Assembly: GCA_036003705.1 (NCBI GenBank)
Contig: DASYSE010000029.1
Location: 1 to 60,563 of the forward strand
Source: CALGFH01 sp036003705
GTDB taxonomy: Bacteria; Actinomycetota; CALGFH01
Length of the DNA: 60,563 nucleotides
Direction of reading: 5' to 3'
Part shown: positions 39,788 to 47,654 of the stretch, one piece after another
Position numbering within the stretch: position 1 is the stretch's first letter
How the letters are laid out: each line of letters starts with the position of its first letter
Program-made: the position numbers and the translations under genes
Notes under the pieces: model-generated
The model's input: only the letters and a program-made list of their open reading frames with translations
Told to the model about the DNA's origin: nothing
Databases searched by the model: none

Positions 39788-40831
39788 CTAGGCCACCGCC
39801 CCGAGGGCGAGGCCGACCGGCACGGCGATGGTCGGCTCCAGCGCGGCCAGCTCCTCGGCGTCAAGGCCGAGCCGGCCGACGCGGACCCCGGCGAGGGTGT
39901 GACCGCGCTCGACGGGCACGCCGGTGGCGGCGTGGAGCCGCTCCACCAGCGGGCCGAGCAGCGAGCCGCCCCCTGAGACCACCACCCGGCCCAGCGGCGT
40001 CGCGTCCTGCTGGGACCGGTAGAAGTCCAGCGAGCCGCGGACCTCCTCGACGAACACGTCCAGCCGCTGCTCCACCAGCTCGCCGGCCTCAGGGTCGATC
40101 TCGTCGCCGGCCGAGGCGGCCAGCTTGGCCCGCTCGGCGGCGTCGTGGCTGAGCTCGAGGACCCGCTGCAGGCTGGAGGTGACGTCCTCGCCGCCCATGA
40201 GCAGGATGCGCACGAAGCCCAGCACCCCGTTGTCGTGGACGACCATGTTGGTGACGCGCGCCCCCACGTCGACCAGGGCCTCGGCGCCTTCGCCGAACCC
40301 GGGGACCGGGCCGAGCGAGCGCAGCAGCGCGATCGGGTTGAGGTCGATTCCGGCCGGCCGCAGCCCGGCCTCCCTGACCGCCCGCAGGTGGCCGGCGAGC
40401 ATCTCCTTGTGGGCGGCGACCAGCAGCACCCGCAGCAGCCGCTGGCCGCCGGCGGCCTCGTGCTCGCCGATCACGTCGTAGTCGAGCTCGGTCTGGTCGA
40501 CCGGGATGGGCAGGTGGTCCCCTGCCTGGAAGGCGAGCGAGCTGCGCAGCTCGTTGGGCTGCATCCAGGGCAGGTCGACCAGGCGGACGACCACCCGCTG
40601 GTTGGCCACCCCGATGATCACCCGCCGGCTGCCGATCCTGGTCCGCCGCCACAGGTCCTTGATCGCGACCGCCACTGCGGTGGGGTCGATGACCTCACCG
40701 CCGACGACCGCGTCCTCCGGCAGGCCGGCCTGCCCGATGCGCTCGAGCACGACCCGGCCACGGCGGACCGACACCTCGGCCGCGCGAACCGCGGTGGTGC
40801 CGATGTCGAGTCCGACGACCTTTCGGGCCAC
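39788..40831 (-). CDS. pilM: Type IV pilus assembly ATPase-fold protein PilM
   Basis: 347-residue actin-like protein (FtsA/MreB fold) that recruits PilN at the cytosolic face. N-terminal VVGLDIGTTAVRAAEVS is the phosphate-1 loop; FQAGDHLPIPVDQTELDYDVIGE, VDVGARVTNMVVHD and VVVSGGGSLLGPLVERLH are also typical. GTG at 40831 follows GGGGAGA by seven bases. It heads the pilM-N-O-P operon. Confidence 0.93.
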   Translation of the reverse strand: MARKVVGLDIGTTAVRAAEVSVRRGRVVLERIGQAGLPEDAVVGGEVIDPTAVAVAIKDLWRRTRIGSRRVIIGVANQRVVVRLVDLPWMQPNELRSSLAFQAGDHLPIPVDQTELDYDVIGEHEAAGGQRLLRVLLVAAHKEMLAGHLRAVREAGLRPAGIDLNPIALLRSLGPVPGFGEGAEALVDVGARVTNMVVHDNGVLGFVRILLMGGEDVTSSLQRVLELSHDAAERAKLAASAGDEIDPEAGELVEQRLDVFVEEVRGSLDFYRSQQDATPLGRVVVSGGGSLLGPLVERLHAATGVPVERGHTLAGVRVGRLGLDAEELAALEPTIAVPVGLALGAVA

Positions 40832-40903
40832 GTTGCAGTCTCCCCTGCGTGTCGCTTCTGGGTCGGGCGCTTGGCCCGGGGCCACCGGCGGCGGCCGTGA
40901 AAG

Positions 40904-40931
40904 TGATCGACCCGGCCAAGTGCGACCTTGA
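40904..40931 (-). promoter_or_regulatory. Sigma-28/WhiG-like promoter candidate upstream of pilM
   Basis: TCAA (40931-40928, within CTCAAG), 16 bases, GTCGATCA (40911-40904). It is related to the duplicated pilA sites and lies about 75 bases before the pilM start. Confidence 0.4.
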
Positions 40932-40948
40932 GAAGGTTGCTTGGAGGG

Positions 40949-41746
40949 CTAGGAGCCGATCAGGGTGCGGGCGTACCAGGCGGCGACGTCCCCGCCGGCC
41001 AGGACGCCGAGGAGGGCGCCGGTGACCAGCCAGGGTCCGAACGGCAGCAGCGACTTGCGGGTGAGGCCGAGGACCATGATGGCGGCCAGGCCGGCCAGAC
41101 CACCGAGCAGGAAGCCGGCGAACACCCCGACCGCGACCGTGCCCCAGGACAGCCAGCCAAGGGTCAGGCCGAGGGTCGGGGCGAGCTTGACGTCGCCGAG
41201 GCCCATGCCTCTGGGGGAGATCAGGGCCAGCAGCAGGAAGAAGGCGCCGACGGCCAGGGCGGCGAGCAGCCCGCGGGCCAGCCGCCCGAGGTCGCCCAGC
41301 CCGACGCTGGCCAGCAGCAGCAGGCCGAGGATGCCGGGAAAGGCCGGGTAGGTGATGCGGTTGGGCAGCAGCCGGGTGGTGGCGTCGATCACGGCCAGCA
41401 CCAGGCAGACGAAGGCGAGGGCCAGGTAGGCGGGCACCGCCCAGCCGAGCCCGGCGTCGACCAGGCGCAGGGTGATCAGGAACCACAGCACCCCCATGCC
41501 CAGCTCGACCAGGGGATAGCGGACGCCGATGGGCGCCCGGCAGGACCGGCAGCGCCGCTGCAGCAGCAGCCAGCCGACCAGCGGCAGGTTGTCCCGCCAG
41601 GCCACGGGCACCCCACAGGCGGGGCAGCGGGAGGCTGGCCGGACCACCGACTCGCCCCGCGGCACCCGGTGGATGACCACGTTGGCGAACGAGCCGAAGA
41701 CCAGTCCCAGCATCCCGGCCAGGAGCGCGGCGGCAAGGGGGCTCAT
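40949..41746 (-). CDS. pilD: Prepilin peptidase / N-methyltransferase
   Basis: 265-residue polytopic A24 peptidase that cleaves the PilA leader and methylates the new N-terminus. Two cysteine pairs (CPACG and CRSC) form the zinc site of the cytosolic loop; the catalytic aspartates are in LAVIDATTRLLPN and GMGLGDVKLAP. About eight membrane spans. ATG at 41746 is chosen; an open frame extends upstream through a 39-bp tandem repeat but has no credible start. It lies downstream of pilA. Confidence 0.94.
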   Translation of the reverse strand: MSPLAAALLAGMLGLVFGSFANVVIHRVPRGESVVRPASRCPACGVPVAWRDNLPLVGWLLLQRRCRSCRAPIGVRYPLVELGMGVLWFLITLRLVDAGLGWAVPAYLALAFVCLVLAVIDATTRLLPNRITYPAFPGILGLLLLASVGLGDLGRLARGLLAALAVGAFFLLLALISPRGMGLGDVKLAPTLGLTLGWLSWGTVAVGVFAGFLLGGLAGLAAIMVLGLTRKSLLPFGPWLVTGALLGVLAGGDVAAWYARTLIGS

Positions 41747-41760
41747 GGAGCGGAGCCTAC

Positions 41761-41890
41761 CGCGTGGCGGCAGCGGCGCCCGCCGGTCGTCCCCAGGAAC
41801 GCGTGGCGGCAGCGGCGCCCGCCGGTTGCCCCCGGGAACGCGTGGCGGCAGAGGCGCCCGCCGGTCGTCCCCGGGAACGCGTGGCGGGGC
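41761..41890. repeat. 39-bp tandem repeat, three units and a partial, between pilA and pilD
   Basis: Unit CGCGTGGCGGCAGCGGCGCC plus CGCCGGTCGTCCCCAGGAA at 41761-41799, 41800-41838 and 41839-41877, with a few mismatches, then a partial copy that runs into the pilA terminator hairpin. It is contiguous (no spacers). It could be a variable-number locus. Confidence 0.9.
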
Positions 41891-41914
41891 GGACTCGTTG
41901 AGCCGCCCCGCCAC
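41881..41914 (-). terminator. Terminator-like hairpin after pilA
   Basis: A perfect 12-bp stem GTGGCGGGGCGG/CCGCCCCGCCAC with a 10-base loop, 35 bases after the pilA stop. There is no U-tract. It would set a high pilA mRNA level relative to pilD. Confidence 0.6.
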
Positions 41915-41949
41915 GCTGCTGGAGTGCTACCGATCAACCTCGCAGCCGC

Positions 41950-42435
41950 CTACCACTTGGTCAGGGCGACGCTGGCCACACTCGGCTTCGCGCAGGTTCC
42001 GTCCGAGTCCGTGCCGTAGGTGGTCCCCGCCGCCGTGCCGGTCGGGGTGTCCTTCACGTAGAAGCAGGTACCCGAGGCGCTCTCGGTGCTCAGCACGATC
42101 GCCGTGCCCACCAGGGCGTAGCCGACCGAACCTTGGGTAGGCACCGCGTCCGCGGTCGCGTCGAAGGTCAGCGATGGCTCGATCGCCTTCAGCGCCGCTG
42201 CCCCATCGGTCGCATAGTAGACCTGGCTGTCGGTGTAGTAGGTCTTCTCCGCGGTGAGGGCATTGCGGAGGTTGGATTGGGCGGCCCGGTCCTGGGCCCG
42301 CTGGCGGGCGCCAAGGAAGGTCGGGATGGCGATTGCGATGAGGATGGCGATGATCAGCACGACCACCATCAGCTCGATCAGCGTGAAGCCGCCCTCCCGC
42401 TCCCCTTGGAGCCGGCGCCCCATGCGCTGCAGCAC
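41950..42435 (-). CDS. pilA: Type IV major pilin PilA
   Basis: 161-residue prepilin. A short basic leader (MLQRMGRRLQGEREGG) is cut before FTLIELMVVVLIIAILIAIAIPTFLGARQRAQDRAAQSN, the canonical hydrophobic helix with Glu5. The globular part has two cysteines (GTCFYV, GTCAKP) forming the likely D-loop disulfide at the C-terminus. GTG at 42435 follows AAGGAGG by five bases. It is expressed from duplicated upstream promoters and followed by a strong hairpin, so it is probably the abundant pilin. Confidence 0.95.
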   Translation of the reverse strand: MLQRMGRRLQGEREGGFTLIELMVVVLIIAILIAIAIPTFLGARQRAQDRAAQSNLRNALTAEKTYYTDSQVYYATDGAAALKAIEPSLTFDATADAVPTQGSVGYALVGTAIVLSTESASGTCFYVKDTPTGTAAGTTYGTDSDGTCAKPSVASVALTKW

Positions 42436-42479
42436 GTGGTCCTCCTTCTGGAGCCGTCGAGTTGCCGATTACTCCTGAT

Positions 42480-42506
42480 AGATCGGCTGCCTCCGGCCCG
42501 GCTTGA
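42480..42506 (-). promoter_or_regulatory. pilA promoter P2 (proximal), sigma-28/WhiG-like
   Basis: TCAA (42506-42503), 15 bases, GCCGATCT (42487-42480); the sigma-28 consensus is TAAA-N15-GCCGATAA. Predicted start is near 42473, about 38 bases before the pilA start codon. Confidence 0.6.
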
Positions 42507-42535
42507 GCGGAAACTGTTTGCCGATTACTCCTGAT

Positions 42536-42562
42536 AGATCGGCTGCCTCCGGCCCGGCTTGA
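42536..42562 (-). promoter_or_regulatory. pilA promoter P1 (distal), sigma-28/WhiG-like
   Basis: Identical to P2 and 56 bases upstream: TCAA (42562-42559), 15 bases, GCCGATCT (42543-42536). The remaining sequence up to the pilC stop shows no gene. Confidence 0.6.
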
Positions 42563-42651
42563 GCGGAAACTGTGCTGCTGACCCGACCGACCCGGCGGCA
42601 CGCCGAGCTCAGCGGCCTGTCGGCGCACCATGTCGAGGGAAATTGGTAACG

Positions 42652-43869
42652 CTATTTGACCAGGTTGATGATGTTGAACAGCGGAAGGTACAGGGCGATC
42701 ACCATTCCGCCGACGGCGGCGCCCATGACGGCGATCAGGATGGGCTCGATCATGCTGGTGAGGGAGGCGACGGCCGCCTCGACCTCCTGGTCGTAGAAAT
42801 CGGCGACCTTGCTGAGCATGGTGTCCAGGGCGCCGGTCTCCTCCCCGACAGCCATCATCTGCACGACCATGGCCGGGAAGGCGGCGTGCCTGGACAGCGG
42901 CGTGGCCACGCTCTCGCCCTCACGGACCGAGTCCTGCACGTCGCGCACGGCTCGGGAGATGACCATGTTGTTGACCGTCTCGCCGACGATCTCCAGCGCC
43001 TGCAGGATGGGCACGCCCGAGCGGATCAGGGTGGCGAGCGTGCGCGAGAACCGCGACAGGGCGCTCTTGTGGAACAGCGGGCCGAACACCTTGACCTTGA
43101 GCTTGAACCTGTCCCACAGGTAGCGGCCCGACGGGGTGGCCTTCCAGCGACGGAAGCCGAACCCGACGCCCACGGCAGCCAGCACGACCAGGGGGAAGAA
43201 GCGGCGCAGCAGGTTGGAGGCGCTCATCAGCATCCGGGTCGGCAGGGGTAGGGTGCCGCCGAGCGACGTGTACAGGCTCTCGAAGGTGGGCACGATGAAC
43301 AGCAGCATGGCCCCGACGATCCCGAGGACCATGACGAACACGACCACCGGATAGGTCATCGCCGAGCGGATCTTGCCCCGCAGGGCGACCTCCTTCTCGA
43401 AGGTCTCCGCGACCTTCACGAGCACCTGGTCGAGGAAGCCGCCGACCTCCCCCGCCCGCACCATCGACACGTACAGGCGGTTGAAGACCTTGGGATGCTT
43501 GGCCATGGCCCCCGACAGCGAGGTGCCCTGCTCGATCTCGCCCCTGACCAGGGTGATCACCTCGCCGAGGCGGCGGTTGCTGGTCTGCTCGCCGAGAATG
43601 GTGAGCGACCGCAGCAGCGACAGGCCGGAGTTGATCATGGTCGCGAACTGCCTTGAGAAGACGGCCAGGTCCTTGAGCTTGACCCGGCCGGTGCCGGGCA
43701 GGCGCAGCTCGGTCTTCATGCCGGCGCCCTTCTCGGCCTCGATCGAGATCGGCGCCAGGCCGAGCTGCCGGAGCCGGGTGACGACGGCGTCCTCGCTCTC
43801 GGCCTCCAGGGTGCCGCCGAGCATCTTGCCGTCGCGGTCCCGAACCTTGTAGGCGTAGGTGGTCGGCAT
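42652..43869 (-). CDS. pilC: Type IV pilus inner-membrane platform protein PilC
   Basis: 405-residue GspF-fold protein. After a short N-terminal region (YAYKVRDRDGKMLGGTLEAESEDAV) come two homologous cytosolic helical domains (FSRQFATMINSGLSLLRSL; FSRTLATLIRSGVPILQALEIVGETVNN) separated by membrane spans (SAMTYPVVVFVMVLGIVGAMLLFIVP; ILIAVMGAAVGGMVIALYLPLF). It anchors the assembly ATPase. ATG at 43869; pilT is 15 bases upstream in the same operon. Confidence 0.97.
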   Translation of the reverse strand: MPTTYAYKVRDRDGKMLGGTLEAESEDAVVTRLRQLGLAPISIEAEKGAGMKTELRLPGTGRVKLKDLAVFSRQFATMINSGLSLLRSLTILGEQTSNRRLGEVITLVRGEIEQGTSLSGAMAKHPKVFNRLYVSMVRAGEVGGFLDQVLVKVAETFEKEVALRGKIRSAMTYPVVVFVMVLGIVGAMLLFIVPTFESLYTSLGGTLPLPTRMLMSASNLLRRFFPLVVLAAVGVGFGFRRWKATPSGRYLWDRFKLKVKVFGPLFHKSALSRFSRTLATLIRSGVPILQALEIVGETVNNMVISRAVRDVQDSVREGESVATPLSRHAAFPAMVVQMMAVGEETGALDTMLSKVADFYDQEVEAAVASLTSMIEPILIAVMGAAVGGMVIALYLPLFNIINLVK

Positions 43870-43884
43870 GGTCTGGGTCTCCCC

Positions 43885-45024
43885 CTAGCCGGGCCGCCCG
43901 CAAAGGCGGTTGAAGTCCTCGGCGTGATGGCAGCGCTCGAGGCCCTGCTCGTAGCCGATGTGGCCGCGGCGCACCAGGTCGGCCAGGGACTGATCCATGG
44001 TCTGCATGCCGTGGCGGGCGCCTGCCTGCATGGCCGAGTAGATCTGGTGGGTCTTGCCGTCGCGGATCAGGTTGCGGATGGCCGCGGTGGCCATCATCAG
44101 CTCCACCCCGACCACCCGGCCGTTGCCGTCGGCGGTGGGGATCAGCTGCTGGCAGACCACGCCCTGGAGGGCGCCGGCCAGCTGGACCCGGACCTGCTGC
44201 TGCTGGTTGGTCGGGAACACGTCGATGACCCGGTCGACGGTCTGCGGCGCGTCCTGGGTGTGGAGGGTGGCGAAGACCAGGTGGCCGGTCTCGGCGGCGG
44301 TCAGGGCGATCGAGATCGTCTCCAGGTCGCGCAGCTCGCCGACCAGGATGATGTCGGGGTCCTGGCGCAGGACGTGCTTGAGGGCGCTGGCGAACGACTT
44401 GGTGTCCTCCCCGACCTCGCGCTGGTTGACCAGGCAGCGCTTGTGGTTGTGGAGGAACTCGATCGGGTCCTCCACCGTCATGATGTGGTCGGTCCGCTCC
44501 CGGTTGGCCAGGTCGACCATGCTGGCGAGGGTGGTCGACTTGCCCGACCCGGTCGGCCCGGTGACCAGCACGAACCCCCGAGAGAGGCGGGAGAGGCTGC
44601 TGACCTGGGGTGGGATGCCGAGCGCCTCCAGCGGCTTGATCTCCTGGGGGATCAGCCGGAAGGCGGCCCCGATGGAGTTGCGCTGGAGGTAGACGTTGAG
44701 CCGAAAGCGGGCCTTCCCTGGCAGGGCGTGGGCGCAGTCCAGTTCCTGCTCACGCTCCAGCCGCTCCCGTTGCCGTTGGGTGAGGATCGAGTAGATCATC
44801 GCCTGGGTCTCGGCCGGCGCCAGCACCGGATAGTCCTCGAGCTGGCCCAGGCGCCCGTTGACCCGCACGGTCGGCCTGGCCCCGGCGGTCAGGTGCAGGT
44901 CGGAGGCGCCCAGCTCGAGCACGCGCTCCAGCAGCTCGGCGACCCCGACCCGGCTTCCCAGCCCGGCGTCCTGCACCCCCACCCCGGTCGCCCCTGGGGC
45001 GTCGAACAGTCCCTCGGTCCGCAT
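43885..45024 (-). CDS. pilT: Type IV pilus retraction ATPase PilT
   Basis: 379-residue hexameric ATPase. N-terminal PAS-like part (LLERVLELGASDLHLTAGARPTVRVNG), Walker A GPTGSGKST, Asp-box around DHIMTVEDPIEFLH, Walker B PDIILVGELRD, His-box GHLVFATLHTQDAPQTVDRVIDVFP and the PilT-specific AIRNLIRDGK. The first 25 residues are an extra Gly-rich tail. ATG at 45024 follows GGAG by six bases inside a leader hairpin. No pilB extension ATPase is present in the window, so it must be elsewhere. Confidence 0.96.
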   Translation of the reverse strand: MRTEGLFDAPGATGVGVQDAGLGSRVGVAELLERVLELGASDLHLTAGARPTVRVNGRLGQLEDYPVLAPAETQAMIYSILTQRQRERLEREQELDCAHALPGKARFRLNVYLQRNSIGAAFRLIPQEIKPLEALGIPPQVSSLSRLSRGFVLVTGPTGSGKSTTLASMVDLANRERTDHIMTVEDPIEFLHNHKRCLVNQREVGEDTKSFASALKHVLRQDPDIILVGELRDLETISIALTAAETGHLVFATLHTQDAPQTVDRVIDVFPTNQQQQVRVQLAGALQGVVCQQLIPTADGNGRVVGVELMMATAAIRNLIRDGKTHQIYSAMQAGARHGMQTMDQSLADLVRRGHIGYEQGLERCHHAEDFNRLCGRPG

Positions 45025-45027
45025 GCA

Positions 45028-45084
45028 CCGCTCCCGCACGCTCGATTGGCTCCTCTGGTATGGCTCGGAGCGTGCGGGGAGCGG
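45028..45084 (-). promoter_or_regulatory. Long leader hairpin covering the pilT Shine-Dalgarno
   Basis: CCGCTCCCCGCACGCTC (45084-45068) pairs with GAGCGTGCGGGAGCGG (45043-45028) with a single bulge. The 3' arm contains the GGGAG binding site of pilT. If transcribed in full, the hairpin would restrict pilT translation. Confidence 0.5.
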
Positions 45085-45131
45085 CTTGAACAGGTGGTCG
45101 GTCAGGTCGTTCCGACTCCCATCCGATCGGG

Positions 45132-45151
45132 TAGGATTTAGGCATGCCTCA
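45132..45151 (+). promoter_or_regulatory. -10 element and TTAGG-N4-CCTMA iron-type box at the ABC ATPase start
   Basis: TAGGAT (45132-45137) is followed by TTAGGCATGCCTCA (45138-45151), which overlaps the start codon at 45144. The gene has no Shine-Dalgarno, and the -10 to ATG distance fits a leaderless mRNA. The same TAGGATTTAGGC string occurs at 48544. Confidence 0.55.
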
Positions 45152-46280
45152 TTCCGCGGCGACGGGCGCGCTGGCCGTCGAGGGCCTGCGCAAGGCCTTC
45201 GGCCCGGCCACGGTGCTGGACGGGGCGCGGCTGCGGGCGCCCGCCGGCCGGGTGGTGGCGCTGCTCGGCCCCAGCGGCTGCGGCAAGACCACCCTGCTCC
45301 GCTGCATCGCCGGCCTGGAGCGGCCCGACGACGGCGAGGTCCGCCTGGACGACCGCCCACTGTGCGCGCCCGGGGTGTTCGTGCCCCCCGAGCGGCGCCG
45401 GATCGGGATGGTGTTCCAGGACGGCGCCCTGTTCCCCCACCTGAACGTGGCCGGCAACGTCGGCTACGGCCTGCGACGCGAGCAGCGCAGGAGAGGGCGG
45501 CTCGCGGCGCGCCAGCCCGGGAGGGTCGAGCAGGCGCTGGACCTGGTCGACCTGGCCGGCTTCGGCGCCCGCATGCCGGCCAGCCTGTCCGGCGGCCAGC
45601 AGCAGCGGGTCGCCCTGGCCAGGGCGCTGGTCACCCACCCGTCGGTGCTGCTGCTGGACGAGCCGTTCTCCAATCTCGACACCATCCTGCGGGTCCAGAT
45701 CCGCGGCGAGGTGCAGCGGCTGCTGGCCGACCTCGGCGTCACCGCCGTGTTCGTCACCCACGACCAGGAGGAGGCCTTCGTGGTCGGCGACGAGGTGGCG
45801 GTGATGCTCGGCGGACGGATCGTGCAGCAGGCGGTCCCGGCCGAGCTGTACCGGGCGCCGGCCTCGCGGGCCGTCGCCGCCTTCCTCGGCGACGCCAACC
45901 TGGTCCCGGGGGTGGCCGATGCCGGCCTCGCCCACACCGCGGTGGGACGGGTGCCGCTGCGGGCCGAGCTCCTTGGCGACGTGGACGTCCTGCTCCGGCC
46001 CGAGCAGCTGCGGGTCACCGCCGGGCGGGGGGCCGACGCCCACCGTGACGGGACAGGCGCAGGCGGGACGGCCTCGACCTCGGCCGGACGGGCCTCGGTC
46101 GGGGCGACCATCGACGCGGTCGAGTACTACGGGCACGACGCGGTCTACCTGACCCGCCTGCCCGGCGGCGACGCCGTGCGGGTGCGGGTGCTGGACGCCC
46201 CCGAGTTCCGGCCGGGCGACCTGGTCGACCTCGACTACGTGGGCGGGCCGACGGTCGGCTACCCGCGTGCCGCAGGTTGA
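45144..46280 (+). CDS. fbpC: Ferric iron ABC transporter, ATP-binding protein (FbpC-like)
   Basis: 378 residues energising uptake of Fe3+ with the binding protein and permease encoded at 48.6-51.2 kb. Walker A GPSGCGKTT, Q-loop VFQDGALFPHLNV, signature LSGGQQQR, Walker B VLLLDEPFSNLD, His-switch VTHDQEEAF. The C-terminal 130 residues form a TOBE-like regulatory domain (LGDVDVLLRPEQLRV, DAVEYYGHDAVYL) with a Gly/Thr-rich loop. First gene of the plus-strand island; its 3' end overlaps the oxidoreductase start. The leaderless start and the overlapping box suggest iron-dependent repression. A Ca/Mn/polyamine role is less likely given the tyrosine-type binding protein. Confidence 0.85.
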   Translation: MPHSAATGALAVEGLRKAFGPATVLDGARLRAPAGRVVALLGPSGCGKTTLLRCIAGLERPDDGEVRLDDRPLCAPGVFVPPERRRIGMVFQDGALFPHLNVAGNVGYGLRREQRRRGRLAARQPGRVEQALDLVDLAGFGARMPASLSGGQQQRVALARALVTHPSVLLLDEPFSNLDTILRVQIRGEVQRLLADLGVTAVFVTHDQEEAFVVGDEVAVMLGGRIVQQAVPAELYRAPASRAVAAFLGDANLVPGVADAGLAHTAVGRVPLRAELLGDVDVLLRPEQLRVTAGRGADAHRDGTGAGGTASTSAGRASVGATIDAVEYYGHDAVYLTRLPGGDAVRVRVLDAPEFRPGDLVDLDYVGGPTVGYPRAAG

Positions 46281-47654
46281 CCTGGTCGTCCTCGGCGCGG
46301 GGCCGGCCGGGGTTGGGGCAGCCTACCGGGCGGCCAGCGCCGGGCACCGGGTGGTGGTCCTGGAGCGCGGCCAAGGGCCCGGTGGGGCCGCCGCCAGCTT
46401 CGAGCTGGAGGGGGTCAGGGTCGACCACGGCAGCCACCGCCTGCACCAGGCGATCGACCCTCGCATCCTGGCCGACCTGCGCGGCCTGCTCGGCCACGAG
46501 CTGTAGCGCCGGCCCAGGAACGGGCGCATCTTCCTGGAGGGTCGCTGGATCCGGTTCCCGCTGCGCCCGGCCGACCTGGTCCGCCACCTGCCGCCGTCGT
46601 TCGCGGCCGCCGCGGCCCGCGACGCCGCCACCGCCTGGGCCAGGCGGCCACGGGCCGACACCTTCGCCGAGATCCTCCGGGCCGGCCTCGGGCCGACCAT
46701 GTGCCGGCGCTTCTACTTCCCGTACGCCCGCAAGCTGTGGGGCCTCGACCCCAGCGAGCTGGCCGGCGAGCAGGCCCGCCGGCGGGTGACCGCCGGCTCG
46801 CCGGGCCGGCTGCTGGCCCGGGTGGCCGGGGGCGGCGGCCGCTCCGGCTCGGAGTTCTTCTATCCCCGGCGCGGTTTCGGCGCCATCAGCGAGCGGCTGG
46901 CCGAGGCGGCGGCCGCCGCCGGCGCCGAGCTGCGCTACCGCGCCGCCGCGCAGCGGGTCGAGCTGGCCCCGACCAGGCCACGGTCACCCTGGCCGGGGGG
47001 GAGACGGTCGCCGCCGGGCGGGTCTGGTCGACCATCCCGCTGCCCGCGCTGGCCCGCATGGCCGATCCCGCCCCGCCGGCCGCGGTCGGCGAGGCCGCCG
47101 GCCGGCTCGCCTTCCGGGCCATGCTGCTGGTCTACCTGGTGCTGGACACCGGCCGGTACAGCGCCTACGACGCCCACTACCTGCCCGACCCCGGCACCCC
47201 GGTGACCCGGGTCTCGGAGCCGACCAACTACCGCGACGGCGACGACCCGCCGGGCCGGACGGTGCTCTGCGCCGAGCTGCCCTGCCAGCCCGACGACCAG
47301 CTGTGGCGAGCCGGCGACGACCGGCTGGCCGCCCTGGTCCGCGCGACCCTGCGCGACCGGGGCCTGCCCGAGCCCGGCCCGGTCCGCGCGGTCGCGGTCC
47401 GCCGCCTGGCAGCCGCCTACCCCGTCTACCGGGCCGGCTACGCCGCCGCCTTCGAGGCCCTCGACGCCTGGGCGGCCGCCCAGCCGGCCCTGCTCAGCTT
47501 CGGCCGCCTCGGCCTGTTCGCCCACGACAACACCCACCACGCCCTGGCCATGGCCTGGGCAGCCGCCGACGCCCTCGGCCCGGACGGCAGCTTCGACCAC
47601 ACCGCCTGGGCGGCCGCCCGCCAGGCCTTCACCGGCCACGTGGTCGAGGACTAG
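46267..47654 (+). pseudogene. Broken FAD-dependent amine-oxidase/desaturase-type oxidoreductase
   Basis: The gene would encode about 460 residues. From GTG 46267 it shows a Rossmann FAD motif (LVVLGAGPAGVGAAYRAASAGHRVVVLERGQGPGGAAASF) and a conserved DHGSHRLH. An in-frame TAG stands at 46504-46506, after which the same frame continues with plausible protein (NGRIFLEGRWIRFPLRP, FYFPYARKLWGLDPSELAGEQARR). Near 46967-46975 the frame shifts by -1; restoring one C in GGCCCCGACC gives VELAPDQATVTLAGGETVAAG and the frame then runs to 47654. The family resembles NAD(P)/FAD oxidoreductases of the amine-oxidase or protoporphyrinogen-oxidase type. Two lesions point to a pseudogene, unless one or both are sequencing errors. 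It ends tail to tail with the glycosyltransferase. Confidence 0.85.

Larger units (their letters stand above)
42462..42573. repeat. Exact 56-bp tandem duplication upstream of pilA
   Basis: Positions 42462-42517 and 42518-42573 are identical copies. Each contains a sigma-28-like promoter reading toward pilA, an inverted repeat GCCGAT/ATCGGC around an AGGAG-containing loop, and a GC-rich palindrome. Confidence 0.95.

Noticed and set aside
41761..41890. CRISPR array
   Set aside because: The 39-bp units are contiguous with no spacers and no cas genes are present.
42436..42651. Possible c-di-GMP (GEMM) or other known riboswitch before pilA
   Set aside because: The conserved GEMM segments are absent, and the repeated unit is explained better by sigma-28-like promoters.
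46960..46985. Programmed -1 frameshift in the oxidoreductase gene
   Set aside because: No classic slippery heptamer or downstream pseudoknot is evident, and the gene also has an in-frame TAG, so decay or error is simpler.
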